A stretch of 64,000 nt of DNA from Panopea generosa (GCA_029582155.1 CM055907.1:14808974-14872973); one strand, 5' to 3'; counted from the first letter of the stretch, positions 12,732 to 23,785 are shown. Translations and numbers: made by a program. Notes: a model not told the origin generated them from the letters alone.

Positions 12732-13314
12732 TTAATGGTATGGATGATGTTGATAAATGTGTCACAAACGTTCCCAGAAAAGTAACTTAATACATTGTTA
12801 ATACTTATGTGAGAACAAAAAATACAATATATAACCAATGCCTTTCCAAACAGCCGTAAATAATATGTTGTTATGTAACTACCTTGTATCTATTATTAAT
12901 GTTGATGATGTTTCATAATTTCATGTAAATAATATACCTATTTATTTGTATAGGTCACTTATAGGTCAACTGGACCGCATGTGTTGTATAAAATTGGACG
13001 TCAGTATATCATGTCACATGTACGTCACTGTAATAAAATATTTAATCACTCACTCACTTACTCACTCACTTAGTTGTGTTTAGTATGCAACTACATGTAT
13101 AAAAAAATTATAACTACAAGTATTTTCACATTACAGTGGTTTAACTAAATACTTCATGTATCAATATATATATCGTATATATACTTTTCATTTTCATTTT
13201 AGTTTGTTTATTTGTTTGTTTGCTTGTTTGTTAAGTTGGTAGTCCGTCTATGTTGTTAATAATAACTTTGAATATAGATTATCCTATATTTTAATTATCG
13301 TACTTCACACACAG
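12732..13314. other. Gene 1 intron between SINE and stalk exon
   Basis: AT-rich. Contains a short CACT/CTCA repeat near 13027-13070 and TTTG-type runs near 13203-13230. Nothing coding is seen. Confidence 0.4.
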
Positions 13315-13380
13315 AAACAATACTACCAACATCCATAGATTCTGGACAAACATCAACGACTAGACCAGAATCTACTGAAG
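13315..13380 (+). CDS. Thr/Ser-rich stalk exon of receptor gene 1
   Basis: A 66-bp exon between ACACAG| and GAAG|GTAAAC, phase 1 at both ends. With the G donated by the exon at 9755 it reads ETILPTSIDSGQTSTTRPES and one more residue. The composition (Thr, Ser, Pro) fits an O-glycosylated juxtamembrane stalk. It joins in phase to the transmembrane exon at 15089. Being symmetric, it could be skipped without frame loss. Confidence 0.68.
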
Positions 13381-13710
13381 GTAAACAACAAAATGATGAT
13401 AATGCAAAACGTATGTTACGTAATAATTGTTGCTGTATGTACATTCCATATACATACATACGTCCAGTATGTTGAATGGTTATTTATTTGTCAATGTCAA
13501 ATATATAACTGAATACTGTGTATGAATTTAAGTGAAGTCTTATCATTTGATAACACTATTTGACGGGATGACCGTGTCTAACGTGTTATCTAACACATTG
13601 TCTAACCAACAAATGTCAATGATATAAAATGAGTTTGGGTTTATTAAGCGCCGGAAAGCAGTATGTTAGAAAATATCGCTGCTAGTTTCTAACTATAAAT
13701 TAAATGAATA

Positions 13711-13999
13711 GATTGATTGATTGATTGAATATTTAGCATCATTTTTATGCCATCGAGGGCTAACAGACGATCAGATACCTTACCACTGTTTCCTTGGATT
13801 AACCAGTACTCGAGCACATCCCATCTCCACAAGTAATTGATGACTTTCCCACTTGAATCAGTGGTGAGAGACGAATGATAATGAGACACAATGTCGTATA
13901 TCAATCATCATGGAGACTGTTGCCGTGCGGAAGATTCGAACTCACGACCCCTAGATTGATAGTCAGACGCGTAACAGACTGAGCTAATCGGGCCCGGCT
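13711..13999 (-). mobile_element. tRNA-headed SINE, copy 2
   Basis: Same family and orientation as the copy at 12433-12731: B box GAGTTCGAATC, shared body (ATCGAGGGCTAAC, ACGAATGATAATGAGACACA on plus), and a TCAATCAATC tail on the minus strand. It lies between the stalk and transmembrane exons of gene 1. Confidence 0.85.
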
Positions 14000-15088
14000 A
14001 GAATGAATAGAAACATATATCTTTATCATTCATAATGAAAATACGAATGATTTGGAGTTTGTAATCCGTAATTAAAAAGACGATATTTTAATTGTGGTAA
14101 AATTAAAACGAATTTCCTACAATAAATATCACTGACATACTGTTTGGCGACCCTTCACCCAGCCATAAGGACTCTTTTTAATATAACCAATTTAAACAAT
14201 GTATATCCAATAGGTCGGATGAAATTGCAATCAAAATCTATCTTAGTCTACGAGCCCAAGTTATGGCACCCGTTTTTAAAGTATCATTTGGTATTAAATA
14301 GATATCCCTATGGGAACAAGGGCTGGGTGAATATAAATTGTTATAATATAACAATAAAAAGTTTTTTAGGCAAATATACATTCTTGAAAAATCTAGATAT
14401 GCTTCCTTTAATAGTACACAACTCTTTGACGTTGTGACCGTGGCTTTCTTACTGAACCCAATGTTTGGCCAACAAATAGTATATTACATTACATAATGGT
14501 CTGGGTATGTTTATAAAACGGAAGCACTTTGCTCATTGGTCACTTATATGTACGTATAGTAGCTCTAGAAATAATTTGACAACTTCAAGAAATAAGTCAA
14601 AACCATTACTTTATACCCACAATCATACTCTATCTTAAATAAACCAAATTAAGCAATATGTCGTCAATATTATCAATCAAATCGCAATCAAAATTAAACA
14701 ACCGTATTCAATTGATATGTCACAACATATGTTGCAACTCTATTTTAATATAATCTGTGCACGTTTGTTAGGTTAGGAGATTCCTTTTCAATTAATTATT
14801 TTTGCCGGTTAGTTATATGCTCTTTTTAACATAAGTTTTATGTGTATAAATAGAATAGGTATGATATATATTGTTAAAGTATTTCTGGCCAATGTTAAAT
14901 TTTGAAAACTCCGTTTATGCTTTAACTGCAAAGAACTGCATCCTTGAAGTTGTGTCTGTGTATTAAATGTTCAACTCAATGTTAGACCAATAAATGATAT
15001 ATGACATTATGTTTCATAAAACATTAGCAAATGTTACAGTTGAAGATGGTTTCCTTTTTTTTTTTTTTTTTCTTTCTTTTTTTTTCAG
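14000..15088. other. Gene 1 intron, nothing recognised
   Basis: AT-rich. A 97-codon open stretch at 14144-14437 has no splice borders or known motif and spans a short inverted repeat (TCACCCAGCC at 14154, GGCTGGGTGA at 14321). A polypyrimidine tract of about 30 bases leads into the acceptor at 15087. Confidence 0.4.
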
Positions 15089-15170
15089 ATTATATTTACA
15101 TCGTTATTGCAGTTGGCGGGCTGTTGTTGATAGTTAGTATCATCACAGTGGTGGTTATAGTTAGAAATAG
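15089..15170 (+). CDS. Transmembrane exon of receptor gene 1
   Basis: An 82-bp exon between a strong polypyrimidine/CAG acceptor and ATAG|GTAAAA. It starts in phase 1 and ends in phase 2. It encodes one hydrophobic helix, IVIAVGGLLLIVSIITVVVI, followed by VRNR as a positive stop-transfer. The orientation is therefore type I, with the lectin-like and stalk exons outside and the tyrosine-rich exons inside. The phase change from 1 to 2 marks the switch from extracellular to cytoplasmic exon sets. Confidence 0.8.
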
Positions 15171-15605
15171 GTAAAACATTTTAATATTACAAATTTTGAT
15201 GAAATATAGACATTTGTAAACGAGTATTTTCAATAATTTCATTGTTTAAAAATACTAATTTAGCTAAATGCTGTTTTCACTGTTTTCATTCATTAAATAA
15301 TCTTTTTCAAAAAAGAGTTTATTTTAGTGAAAAAGCAATTGAATTTGGCGCATAAACATGGGCGTTTTCAAAGCATGTTTAGTCTTTCAACATATAACAT
15401 GTTCTATATGGCAAATACAGTTTTATTTTGGAGGAAGACCTCACATTGAATCTTGATAGAACCAGCATCCTCGCACAAGTAACTTGCAAAGCTTTGAGGT
15501 GAACATTCTTAAACTACTCGAACACGAAGAACAAAAAATGAAAAGCACAAACTTGATTTTATTGATTCTATAAAATATCAAAAGTTTTACTTTTAAATAT
15601 TATAG

Positions 15606-15737
15606 GAGAAGGTCAGGGAATACAACTGATAATGAAACTAACCAATATGAGATTCCGCTTGCTGGTCCTTCTGATGCTGTTAATACAGAACTCGAACAAG
15701 CCGAAGATGTAGATACCAATATACTACCAACTACAAG
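15606..15737 (+). CDS. Cytoplasmic tyrosine-motif exon, unit 1 (gene 1)
   Basis: A 132-bp exon between TATAG| and CAAG|GTAAAA, phase 2 at both ends, so it can be included or skipped without changing frame. It starts with basic RRSGN after the membrane helix and contains NQYEIPLAGPSDAVN. In this copy the second tyrosine of the family (VYTxL in units 2 and 4) is Asn (AVNTEL). QYEIP resembles an SH2-docking tyrosine (pY-hydrophobic context). The C-terminal part is acidic (ELEQAEDVD). Confidence 0.7.
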
Positions 15738-16171
15738 GTAAAACATTTTAATTTTGTGCTATTTTTATGAATTATAGCAATTTCTAAGTGAGTATTTTCA
15801 TTTCATTAATTTCATTGTTAAAAATACTGACACTGCCAGAAGGTATTTTCACATTTTTCTTTCATGAAATAAAATTTAAAAAAAAAGAGTTTATTTTAGT
15901 GAAAAAGCAATTACATTCGGCTCATGAACATTGGCATTTTCAAGGCATGTTTAGTTTTTCAACATATAACATGTATGGCACATCCAGTTTAATTTTGTAG
16001 GAAGACCTCATAATGAATCTGGGTAGAACCAACATCCTTCCGTAAGTCACTTGCAAAGCTTTGAGGTGAAAATACTTAAACCACTGGAACACGAAGACAA
16101 AAACTAAAAAGCACAAACTTGGTTCAATAGATTCTATAAAATATCTATAGTTTTACTTTTAAATATTACAG

Positions 16172-16303
16172 GAGAAGGCCAGGGAATACAACTGATAATG
16201 CAACTAACCAATATGAGATTCCGCTTGCTGGTCCTTCTGATACTGTTTATACAGACCTCGAACACGCCGAAGCTGTACATACCAATATATCACCTACTAC
16301 TAG
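16172..16303 (+). CDS. Cytoplasmic tyrosine-motif exon, unit 2 (gene 1)
   Basis: A 132-bp exon between TTACAG| and CTAG|GTAAAA, phase 2 at both ends and nearly identical to unit 1. It keeps both tyrosines: QYEIPLAGPSDTVYTDLEHA. YTDL is a YxxL motif of the kind used by ITIM/ITAM-type receptors, although spacing between the two tyrosines is not canonical. It is open throughout. Confidence 0.7.
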
Positions 16304-16506
16304 GTAAAACATTTTAATTTGATGCTTTTAAGTGAACTATAGCAATTTTTCTAAGCGAGTATTTTCATAAATTTCATTGTTAAAAATACTGAAATTTCCA
16401 AAACATATTTTCACTGTTTTCATTCAACAAATAAAAATTTAAAAAGAGTTTATTTCAGTGAAATAGCAATTGAAATTTTGACATTTTCAAGGCATGTTTA
16501 GTCTTT

Positions 16507-16665
16507 AAACATATAACATGTTATATATGGCAAATACAGTTTAATTTTGGAGGAAGACTTCACATTGAATCTTGATAGAACCAGCATCCTCACTCGCAAA
16601 GCTCTGAGATGAAAGTTAAGTGGTCATCAGAGAACAGTGACTTAACCCACTCGGCCACGGAGGAC
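16507..16665 (-). mobile_element. SINE B copy inside the duplicated intron
   Basis: On the minus strand CCTCCGTGGCCGAGTGGGTT resembles the A-box region of a Leu/Ser-type tRNA, followed by a body with GGTTCTATCAAGATTCA and GAAGTCTTCCTCCA. The same body occurs in the other duplicated introns (about 15391-15530, 15959-16100 and 17062-17200) and at 24345-24540 and 30020-30236. The element was thus in place before the exon duplication. Confidence 0.7.
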
Positions 16666-16741
16666 AAAATAAAAAGATAATAATAAACTTTGTTTTTATT
16701 GATTCTTTAAAAAAATGTTTTTTTACTTTTAAATATTTTAG

Positions 16742-16856
16742 GAGATTGTCAAGGAATACAAATTGTTATGAAAATAACCAATATGAGATTCCGCTTGCTG
16801 GTCCTACTGATGCTTTTTATACAGAACTCGAACACGCCAAAGCTGTTCCATTGTAA
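16742..16856 (+). CDS. Cytoplasmic tyrosine-motif exon, unit 3, altered donor and possible stop
   Basis: The acceptor is TTTTAG|. The exon reads YEIPLAGPTDAFYTELEHA and then reaches TTG TAA at 16851-16856. The end of the exon is shortened relative to units 1 and 2. The donor GT survives as CCATT|GTAACA, so splicing at 16852 would keep phase 2 and avoid the stop, but with T rather than G at the last exon base. This copy can therefore act either as an alternative terminal exon or as a weakly spliced internal exon. Codons before the YEIP motif are also more diverged (RLSRNTNCYEN). Confidence 0.6.
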
Positions 16857-17279
16857 CACATTTTAATTTGATACTTTTTCAATTATAGACATCTCTAAGC
16901 GAGTGTTTTCATTAATTTCATTGTTAAAAATACTGAAATTGCCAGAAGGTATTTTCACTGTTTTCATTCATAAAATAAAAATTTAAAGAAAGACTTTATT
17001 TTAGTGAAATAGCAATTAAATGATTCATGAACATTGGCATTTTCAAGGTAGGTTTAGTTTTTCAACATAAAACATGGTACACATGACACATCCAGTTTTG
17101 ATTTAGAGGAATACTTCATAATCAATCTGGGTAGAACCAACATCCTTCCGTAAGTCACTTACAAAGCTTTGAGGTGAAATACTTAAACCACTCGAACACG
17201 AAGAACAAAAAATAAAAAGCACAAACTTGGTTTTATTGATTCTATAAAATATCTATAGTTTTACTTTTTAATATTTCAG

Positions 17280-17792
17280 GAGAAGGTCAGGGAATACAAC
17301 TGATAATGCAACTAACCAATATGAGATTCCGCTTGCTGATCCTTCTGATGCTGTTTATACAAAACTCGAACACGCCGAAGCTGATTATACAAATGTACAA
17401 CCAACTACTAAGTAATGATATTGTCGTAGCAAACAATACGCCTAACAATTATACGGATGACGTATACGACACTACTTTAAAGAATAAATCGAGTACTCAA
17501 GCTAAAGTACATATGAGTGAAGATACTGGAAATGTGTATACTACGTTTAATTACTTTAGTGGCAAAATTTACAACTACACAACGTTAGAAATAGAACCGG
17601 TGGCACTCTTTTTATACGAAGCAATCATATACTGCCTATAATGCTATCAGCGGAGGTGAAAAAGATATCTGTGCAAACACGTATAGTCATTTGGATGGAC
17701 ATGTCATTCAGTCTAATAAAGAAACAACATTTAAAGGGGGAACTGCCGCAGCAGAGCTCACACAAGGTGAATTCGTGATATCAACACGATAA
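17280..17792 (+). CDS. Last exon of receptor gene 1, unit 4 plus unique tyrosine-rich tail, two frameshifts
   Basis: The acceptor is ATTTCAG|. The first 44 codons repeat the duplicated module (QYEIPLADPSDAVYTKLEHA) and then reach TAA at 17413. Skipping one A near 17410 opens a second frame with NNTPNNYTDDVYDTTL, EDTGNVYTTF and GKIYNYTTLEIEP, which closes at 17639. Skipping one T in the run near 17609-17613 opens a third frame with NTYSHLDGHVIQSNKETT, ending at TAA 17790-17792. The repeated DVYDTT, NVYTTF and TYSHL tyrosine sites look like a real signalling tail of mollusc scavenger or lectin receptors. Both lesions are one extra base beside short homopolymers. They could be sequencing errors or inactivation; alternatively the protein really ends at 17413. 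Confidence 0.6.
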
Positions 17793-18830
17793 CAACAAAA
17801 CCTAACTTTGACAACACTTACACTCATGTAGTGTAGCCGAATTGTCAAATCCTAAATTCAGATGATTAAGAAGCTGTGTGGATCATTTTTATAAACTAGC
17901 ATTCATGTTACCATTCAACAAATAGAAAATATTTATGGAGATAATTTATGGTGTATCCAAAGCATTCCGAAGTCTTGATATTTATTTGCAGGGCAAGAGC
18001 CAATTCAAATTATAGTCGAGGTTTTATATCTTGTATATTTTGTCATATGCATCTATATTGTTGAATGCCTTTCCTTTTTGGTTTTTAAGATTTTTTAATT
18101 TGTCTTAATACTGTTGACGATTTATTTGTTTATTTATAAAACTATTAGATCAATTATTGGATATTTATTTAAAAATATTTTGTCATATTAACCTTAATTG
18201 ATATTTCGGCAATACGAGTTTGTAAATTTTATGTTTTAGCCAAAGTATATGTACCCAATGGGCTCGTTCGAACACACGACCCAAGCGGTGAAAAGTAAGA
18301 TATATTGAGAGTCTTAAACCAATCGGTCAATGAGAACGGTTGGGTTAGCGATCTCGCTGTTTGTAAGTCACACTGGCATATCACCGTTGTCATCCTGTGT
18401 AACCTGGTCAAAAGTGGGACAATCTTACATTATTTTATTAGTCTGTAGACCGGACCCAGCTCTACCGATTGGATCCGTGAAGCAGCAACACATTTGAGCA
18501 CGTTGATTAGTCAGTTGCTTTAAAGAAAGGGTTAATGGTGTCATAGTTTTATTAGCGTTCAACTGATATAAATTGTGGGACAAGGATAAAAGTCTCTGTT
18601 TTTTTTTCATTGGGGGGTAATAAACTTGATTCTGGAGAGATATCAGGATTTATATATAGACTATTATTTTATAGGAAGGCGGTATTTCGTAACACATTTG
18701 TTCATTTGGATTAACCATTATTGGTTTAAACATATTTTATTTCCAGTTTTTACAGATAAATAAGTACATTTTTCAAAATATAAAGGATAAGAATGAAAAA
18801 ATACCATTCGTATAGAGTTCTTCTCCAAAA
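17793..18830. other. Region after gene 1, with degenerate tRNA-like SINE scrap
   Basis: AT-rich; it should include the gene 1 3' UTR. At 18250-18275 a minus-strand GTGTTCGAACGAG resembles a B box of a degraded SINE. I see no coding exon and no confident polyadenylation site. Confidence 0.35.
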
Positions 18831-19216
18831 TAGCTTAATATGTACAGTGTAACATAGTGGTTCATTTAAGGATACGATTACACAATAGCTTAATATGTAC
18901 AGTGTAACAGAGTGGTACATTAAGGGATACGATAACATAAAAGCTTAATATGTACAGTGTAACAGAGTGGTACATTAAGGGATACGATAACATAATAGCT
19001 TAATATGTACAGTGTAACATTGTGGTACATTTAGGGATATAATAATACAATAGCTTAATATGTACAGTGTAACGTAGTGGTATATTTAGGGATACGATAA
19101 CACAATAGCTCAATATGTACAGTGTAAAATAGTAGTACATTTAGGGATACGATAACACAATAGCTTAATATTTACAGTGTAACATAGAGGTACATTTAGG
19201 GATACGATAACACAAA
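18831..19216. repeat. 55-bp tandem satellite, seven copies
   Basis: The phrase AGCTTAATATGTACAGTG recurs with starts at 18832, 18887, 18942, 18997, 19052, 19107 and 19162, a strict 55-bp period, with a last partial AGCTT at 19216. Each unit also carries GTGGTACATTTAGGGATACG with a few substitutions. Confidence 0.95.
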
Positions 19217-19253
19217 GCTTTATTGTAACTGAACAAATTTGTAAATAAACAAA

Positions 19254-19255
<2 letters not shown>

Positions 19256-19342
<87 letters not shown>

Positions 19343-19386
19343 GGGGGGGGGGGGAGAGAGAGAGCGAGGGGGGGGGGGGGGGGGGG
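19256..19386. repeat. (GA)n / (TA)n / poly-G microsatellite
   Basis: GA dinucleotides with a TATATA interruption, then two G runs (about 19343-19354 and 19371-19386). Directly follows the 55-bp satellite. Confidence 0.95.
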
Positions 19387-20033
19387 ACATTCCATATGGA
19401 TTTTGATGTTTAACTATTTGAAGTCTTCAAAATATGACTTCGTTAAAGAACCTAAGGGGACTTCTGGCGAGGGAATCGGTGATATCTAGGTTCATGGTGT
19501 TTATGTATGTATCTGCTTATATTACGTTTACATTATACAATATATGACATATTGCGTAAAAATATCCAGCGTTACTCTATATAGAAATTGAAATTTTATA
19601 TTTTATTATAAGTTTTTTACTACCAATTGTTTTAATATGTATATTGTATTATTGAGGAGGTATAAGAAGCTATCATAGCTATTTGGATGCGTCCATGAGG
19701 ATATACGAGTAATCGTGAGTCAGTGTGGGTGCTACATATAAAAATGGATATTGATTCAAATATATGTAACGATAATTTCAGATCTTACAGTCTTACATGA
19801 ACTGATTTTGAGGGGTTTTTATGACTTTTTTGTTCAATCGTGTTCAAGAGTGTGTTAACGGACGACAGAATTTGAACTTTTTTTTTGGTAAAAAAATATC
19901 CTGAAATACTGATATGTTTACGTGTGTTCGTTATGCTGTTTTGTTTTATTAAAACAACATGGAAGTATGATCAGATATATATATATATCGTACATATATC
20001 TATAAATAAAACCAACATTCTGTTCTATTCTAG
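19387..20033. other. Noncoding stretch, nothing recognised
   Basis: AT-rich, no supported exon or repeat. Confidence 0.35.
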
Positions 20034-20197
20034 AATGTCACGTGACTGGTGTTTTTTAATCCTGTATATATGCGTGCTTCACCAGAACGTATTTTACACC
20101 AAATTGACCTGTCACAAGCTGTCAATCAAACAATTCGATTATCCAATCAGCGATGGATATTGGTTGCTATCTTCCATTTTCCTTAGACAAATTAACG
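20034..20197 (+). CDS. Possible first coding exon with signal peptide
   Basis: The acceptor TTCTAG| is followed by AATG; the reading is open to ATTAACG|GTATCT, ending in phase 1. The N-terminus MSRDWCFLILYICVLHQNVF resembles a signal peptide (short charged start, hydrophobic core). The phase-1 end would fit the extracellular exon set used in gene 1. No following exon was found on this strand before the opposite-strand gene 2. This may be an orphaned or decayed copy, or chance. Confidence 0.3.
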
Positions 20198-20228
20198 GTA
20201 TCTATGTAAATCATATATTATATTGTTC

Positions 20229-20296
20229 TCGTACGTATTGTGGTGAAAATCTCGTTCGGCGTCTCGTTCGTTATGGTTTCCACCATAATATGTACC
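20229..20296. repeat. Short inverted-repeat sequence related to the 38.2-kb MITE
   Basis: CGTACGTATTGTGGTGAAAA at 20230-20249 faces TATGGTTTCCACCATAATATG at about 20272-20292, an imperfect hairpin. The same phrases, with GACGAGACGCCGT, make up the tandem repeats at 38244-38520. Confidence 0.6.
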
Positions 20297-21116
20297 ATAC
20301 TATGTACACGTACAATATAATTCAAAATTGTATGAACGCTGTTAAATATCCTTTTATTATCAATACAACTCGAAGACAGAAAATAAAGTAACAATAGTAA
20401 ATGTACATTTCAATTCAACCATTTATTACATTAAGTTCGATAAATCTCTCTAGTTTACTAAGATAGAAATTGTACATCAACTAATCGTTTATACAATTAA
20501 AAGATAATACAAATTGCTATACATGTACAGAAGTGTCAAATCGTAAAAATAGTTATATACAGAAACATATACGTAGAAAAAAGAAAGTTACGTCACTTTC
20601 TGATATCGCGTAGAATAAAAGGCTTTTGTTCGACTTGTATCCCGATATGATTATGTTTACTCATATATTGTTTCATAAAGAAAAAATATATGAATGTTGT
20701 TATTAAATAAAGATATAAGTTATGTAAGACACGTGTTTTAAGTCGAACCAGTGTTAGGAATCGGAACAAGGAACAGAGCATAATTCGTTCTAAAGTAAAG
20801 GTCTTTCAATATTGACGCAATAAAACGAATCTGTAAATAGTTAAAAGTCTATAATATTGATATAATATATAATTTCCAAAAATAAATAATGTTTTGTCAA
20901 TTTAGTGGTGGCCAGACAAATTGTTCCAATATATTTAAACCATTCATACATAAGTGAATATCAACGTTACTTTAAAATCATTTTGAGAGGAAAAAAAGAA
21001 AACCACACGAATGTCAATGCGTATTTTATGCCGATCTACATCCCCTGAAGTCGACATCAACGTCGAACACTGCATATCAAATACCCGAAGATTCGGCGCC
21101 CGGTACGCATTATCTA
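20297..21116. other. Noncoding stretch, nothing recognised
   Basis: AT-rich sequence upstream of MITE copy 2; nothing supported. Confidence 0.35.
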
Positions 21117-21549
21117 AGGTCTCACTACACTGTAGAATTTTGTTGTTTGTTCTCCATAAAATAAGGTCTACGGTTTCTACGGTAATATAGATTCCATATA
21201 GATTATTTTAAAGTATTTTTTTCATAGCAGAAATCTATCCCCACCTCAAAAGTCACAAATAACTGGGTTGTTGGCTGACTAGCTTGTTTGTTTTTAAAAC
21301 TGTGCAGTGATACCCCAATATCGTTTTTAAGTCCACAAATGCTCATAAATACAAGTATATGTTAATATCCTATAAAAGTCAATATTTTAACACCAGCGAT
21401 ATCGTATTGCAGTATATGATATGCCAGCTTTTGCTCTGCTCATCTGCAGCAAGAAACCACAACCACTATGAACCATTTTGATAATACTTGTTAAAGCATA
21501 AGAATCATGTAACCGTGGCAAAAAGGGGGCACAACTGTGTAGTGAGACG
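21117..21549. mobile_element. TA-flanked MITE, copy 2
   Basis: The 433-bp element starts AGGTCTCACTACACTGTA and ends CAACTGTGTAGTGAGACG, with TA at 21115-21116 and 21550-21551. Its interior follows copy 1 at 10169-10610 (TTTGTTCT, ATAAAATAAGGTCTA, ACACCAGCGAT, CTCATCTGCAG). Same orientation as copy 1. Confidence 0.88.
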
Positions 21550-22113
21550 TATTAACAATAGATGTCATGCTATATTGGATGTAAACGGGGATCTACTCAA
21601 TATCACGGTCTATAATTAATGTTTGTTTACCAACAAATAGTTAACATACAATGTTTATTTATGTTAGGGTTCATTAATAGTTTGTATGTGCTGTCTACGG
21701 CTACAAAACTCAAATATATGAATATACTATTCGCCTACTGCCATAAAAACACCATCATAATTTAGATTGTTTACAAATATGCAATATAAATCAAATACAA
21801 TCATATAGATGGACAAATAACAAACGATTACCAAGAGTTTGAGCAAAGCTAATTATGAATCAATAAACTAGTTATTATAATTACAACTATTCAGAAGACT
21901 AAAGAAATAATAAAAACAAATATGTATTAATTACAAATGATTACACAATTATGTAAAATATATACAATGACTGTTATTTAATTCTTATGTATGCATACCG
22001 TGCCAACTTATAAATATTTTTTCCAAAGTGTCATCAGATAAACACACATTGTTCGTAGTCAAAATGTAAGTGCATGTATATGTTAATTCATAAAATGACA
22101 CATGCCTTAATCT
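21550..22113. other. Noncoding stretch, nothing recognised
   Basis: AT-rich, no supported feature. Confidence 0.35.
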
Positions 22114-22373
22114 GGGTTGCGTTCAGATCGCTTAAACAGTTATTTTGTTTGCAAACGTTTGTTAACAGAAGTCAGCTAAACGACATGTTCGCTTTAAACG
22201 TTTGCTAACAGATCAAACACGTTTTTTGACCTGTTAACGTTTGTGTTTAATCATGTGATTTAAAGAAAAATGGAGGGAAAACACCGATGTAGTCCGATTT
22301 ACATTTCGTTATTTTGGTTATCGTTTGCGTTTACGAACAGAGTTCACATAGTTAACCGTATTGAACGCAGCCC
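22114..22373. mobile_element. Short TIR MITE with GGGTTGCGTTCA ends
   Basis: GGGTTGCGTTCA at 22114-22125 pairs with TGAACGCAGCCC at 22362-22373 (11 of 12). The ends resemble PIF/Harbinger-type MITEs. The interior has repeated and inverted AAACGTTTGYTAACAG phrases. There is no coding capacity; a clean target-site duplication is not evident. Confidence 0.7.
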
Positions 22374-23304
22374 TGGTTAAGTTTTAAATTATGTATCAAT
22401 GTTATTTAAACATTGACCTGGTTCGATGTTCAAGCGTTTGTTGTGTGTTTATGTTTACTTTTCATACTAAAAAACAATCTTGAGATTTTATATGCAATGG
22501 TTTCTATTTACCGCATGCATAAATATTTAGTACGCTTTTGAACATATCCGTCCGTTTCTCGATGTTCAAAATATTCATGTGTAGGAGTAACCCAATATTG
22601 CGATACAGTATATAAACAGCAATGTGCTACATTGTATAAATATGTGATATAAAATTGGTTCAAAATATGTAATGTTATACTTTATATATAGTCTCTTATA
22701 ATTCTTTATAGAATGGTGTGGATATTTGTTCAATGTATTTCATATAGTGTATAAACTGTGTTTTAATCATGATGATACTTAAATAAAGAAATTTCTATCT
22801 ACAATTGGCATCGCTATTATCATTACCTCATATCTACGAAACTATATAGTCGGTCTCCATACCGTGCTACGCCTTCCATCCGTGTGATAGTGGCTTTTTT
22901 ATCAAACACAAAACATGTGTATAGTTATAATTAGCTATGACACAGCTTAGACCAAATGATTCAAGCGATAATTACCTATAATCCCATCTCCTAACATTTC
23001 CATTGACTTAACTGGATAATGTACTGAACAGACATCTCTATATTATATCCTATTTGTTCTAATTATTCTATAGCAGTTAAAGACCATTTCTTGATACATA
23101 TAATTAACTAACTGTTACATTTTATTGCGGGTGACAGTGGTATGTCTACATTCGGAGCAATATTATCAACCTCGAAATGAATTTAACAATCATTGGACAA
23201 CAATTCCCCAGAGTGACAAAATCACTATCACCCTTAGTAAAACGTATTATGTATCCATTATGTACAAACTACGCTTGAGATAATATGATTTCAAACAACC
23301 AAGT
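22374..23304. other. Noncoding stretch, nothing recognised
   Basis: AT-rich sequence; no supported exon, RNA gene or repeat. Confidence 0.35.
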
Positions 23305-23785
23305 GTATGTTTCTGTTGTTGTAGTTGTTGTTGTAATTGTTATTGTTGTTGTTGTTGTCGTAGTTGTTGTTATTGTTATTGTTGTTGTCACTGTTGTCGT
23401 TGTCGCAGTTTTTGTTGTTGTAATTGCTGCTACTGCTGTTGCTGTTATTGTTATTGTTGTTGCTGTTGTTATTGTTGCTGTTGCTGTTGTTGGTGGTGGT
23501 GTTGTTGTTGGTGGTGGTGGTGTTATTGTTGTTGCTGCTACTGCTGTTGTTGTTGTTATTGCTTTTGTTGTAAGTGGTGGTTGTAGTGGTGGTTTTATTA
23601 TTGTTGTAACTGCTGCTGATGTTGTTGTTGTTGCTGTTGCTGCTGCTGCTGTTGTTATTGTTGATATTGTTGCTGTTGTTGTTGTTGGCGGTGGTATTGT
23701 TGTTATTATTATTGTTGGTGATTTTGTTGTCTTGGCTGCTGCTGCTGTTGCTTTTGCTGTAGCTGCTGCTGTTGTTGTTGTTGCA
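23305..23785. repeat. ~480-bp (TTG)n/(CTG)n imperfect trinucleotide array
   Basis: GTT, GCT, GGT and ATT triplets keep register for about 480 bp, which leaves several frames open on both strands. The Val-, Thr- and Asn-rich readings are repeat artefacts. The array begins about 60 bp past the gene 2 stop codon in transcript direction, so its complement (CAA/CAG type) may lie in the gene 2 3' UTR. Confidence 0.95.

Larger units (their letters stand above)
15171..17412 (+). repeat. Four tandem intron-plus-exon duplications in gene 1
   Basis: Four consecutive units, about 15171-15737, 15738-16303, 16304-16852 and 16853-17412, each contain an intron starting GTAAAACATTTTAAT (fourth unit GTAACACATTTTAAT) and a cytoplasmic exon starting GAGA. 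Unit length is near 550-567 bp. Introns share the same internal landmarks in order: TCATTGTTAAAAATACT, a SINE-derived block with GGAAGAC and AACCAGCATCC, and a TTTTACTTTTAAAT tract. Both exon and intron were therefore copied, consistent with unequal crossing over. Confidence 0.92.

Noticed and set aside
12640-12740. Possible tRNA gene on the minus strand
   Set aside because: A and B boxes are present but the sequence continues as a 300-bp repeat with a TCAA tail and a second copy at 13.7-14.0 kb; it is a SINE head.
14144-14437. 97-codon plus-strand open frame inside gene 1 intron
   Set aside because: Falls across a short inverted repeat and lacks splice borders or known domain.
18831-19216. 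CRISPR-like regular array (55-bp period)
   Set aside because: Units are contiguous tandem copies with no unique spacers, in a eukaryotic context.
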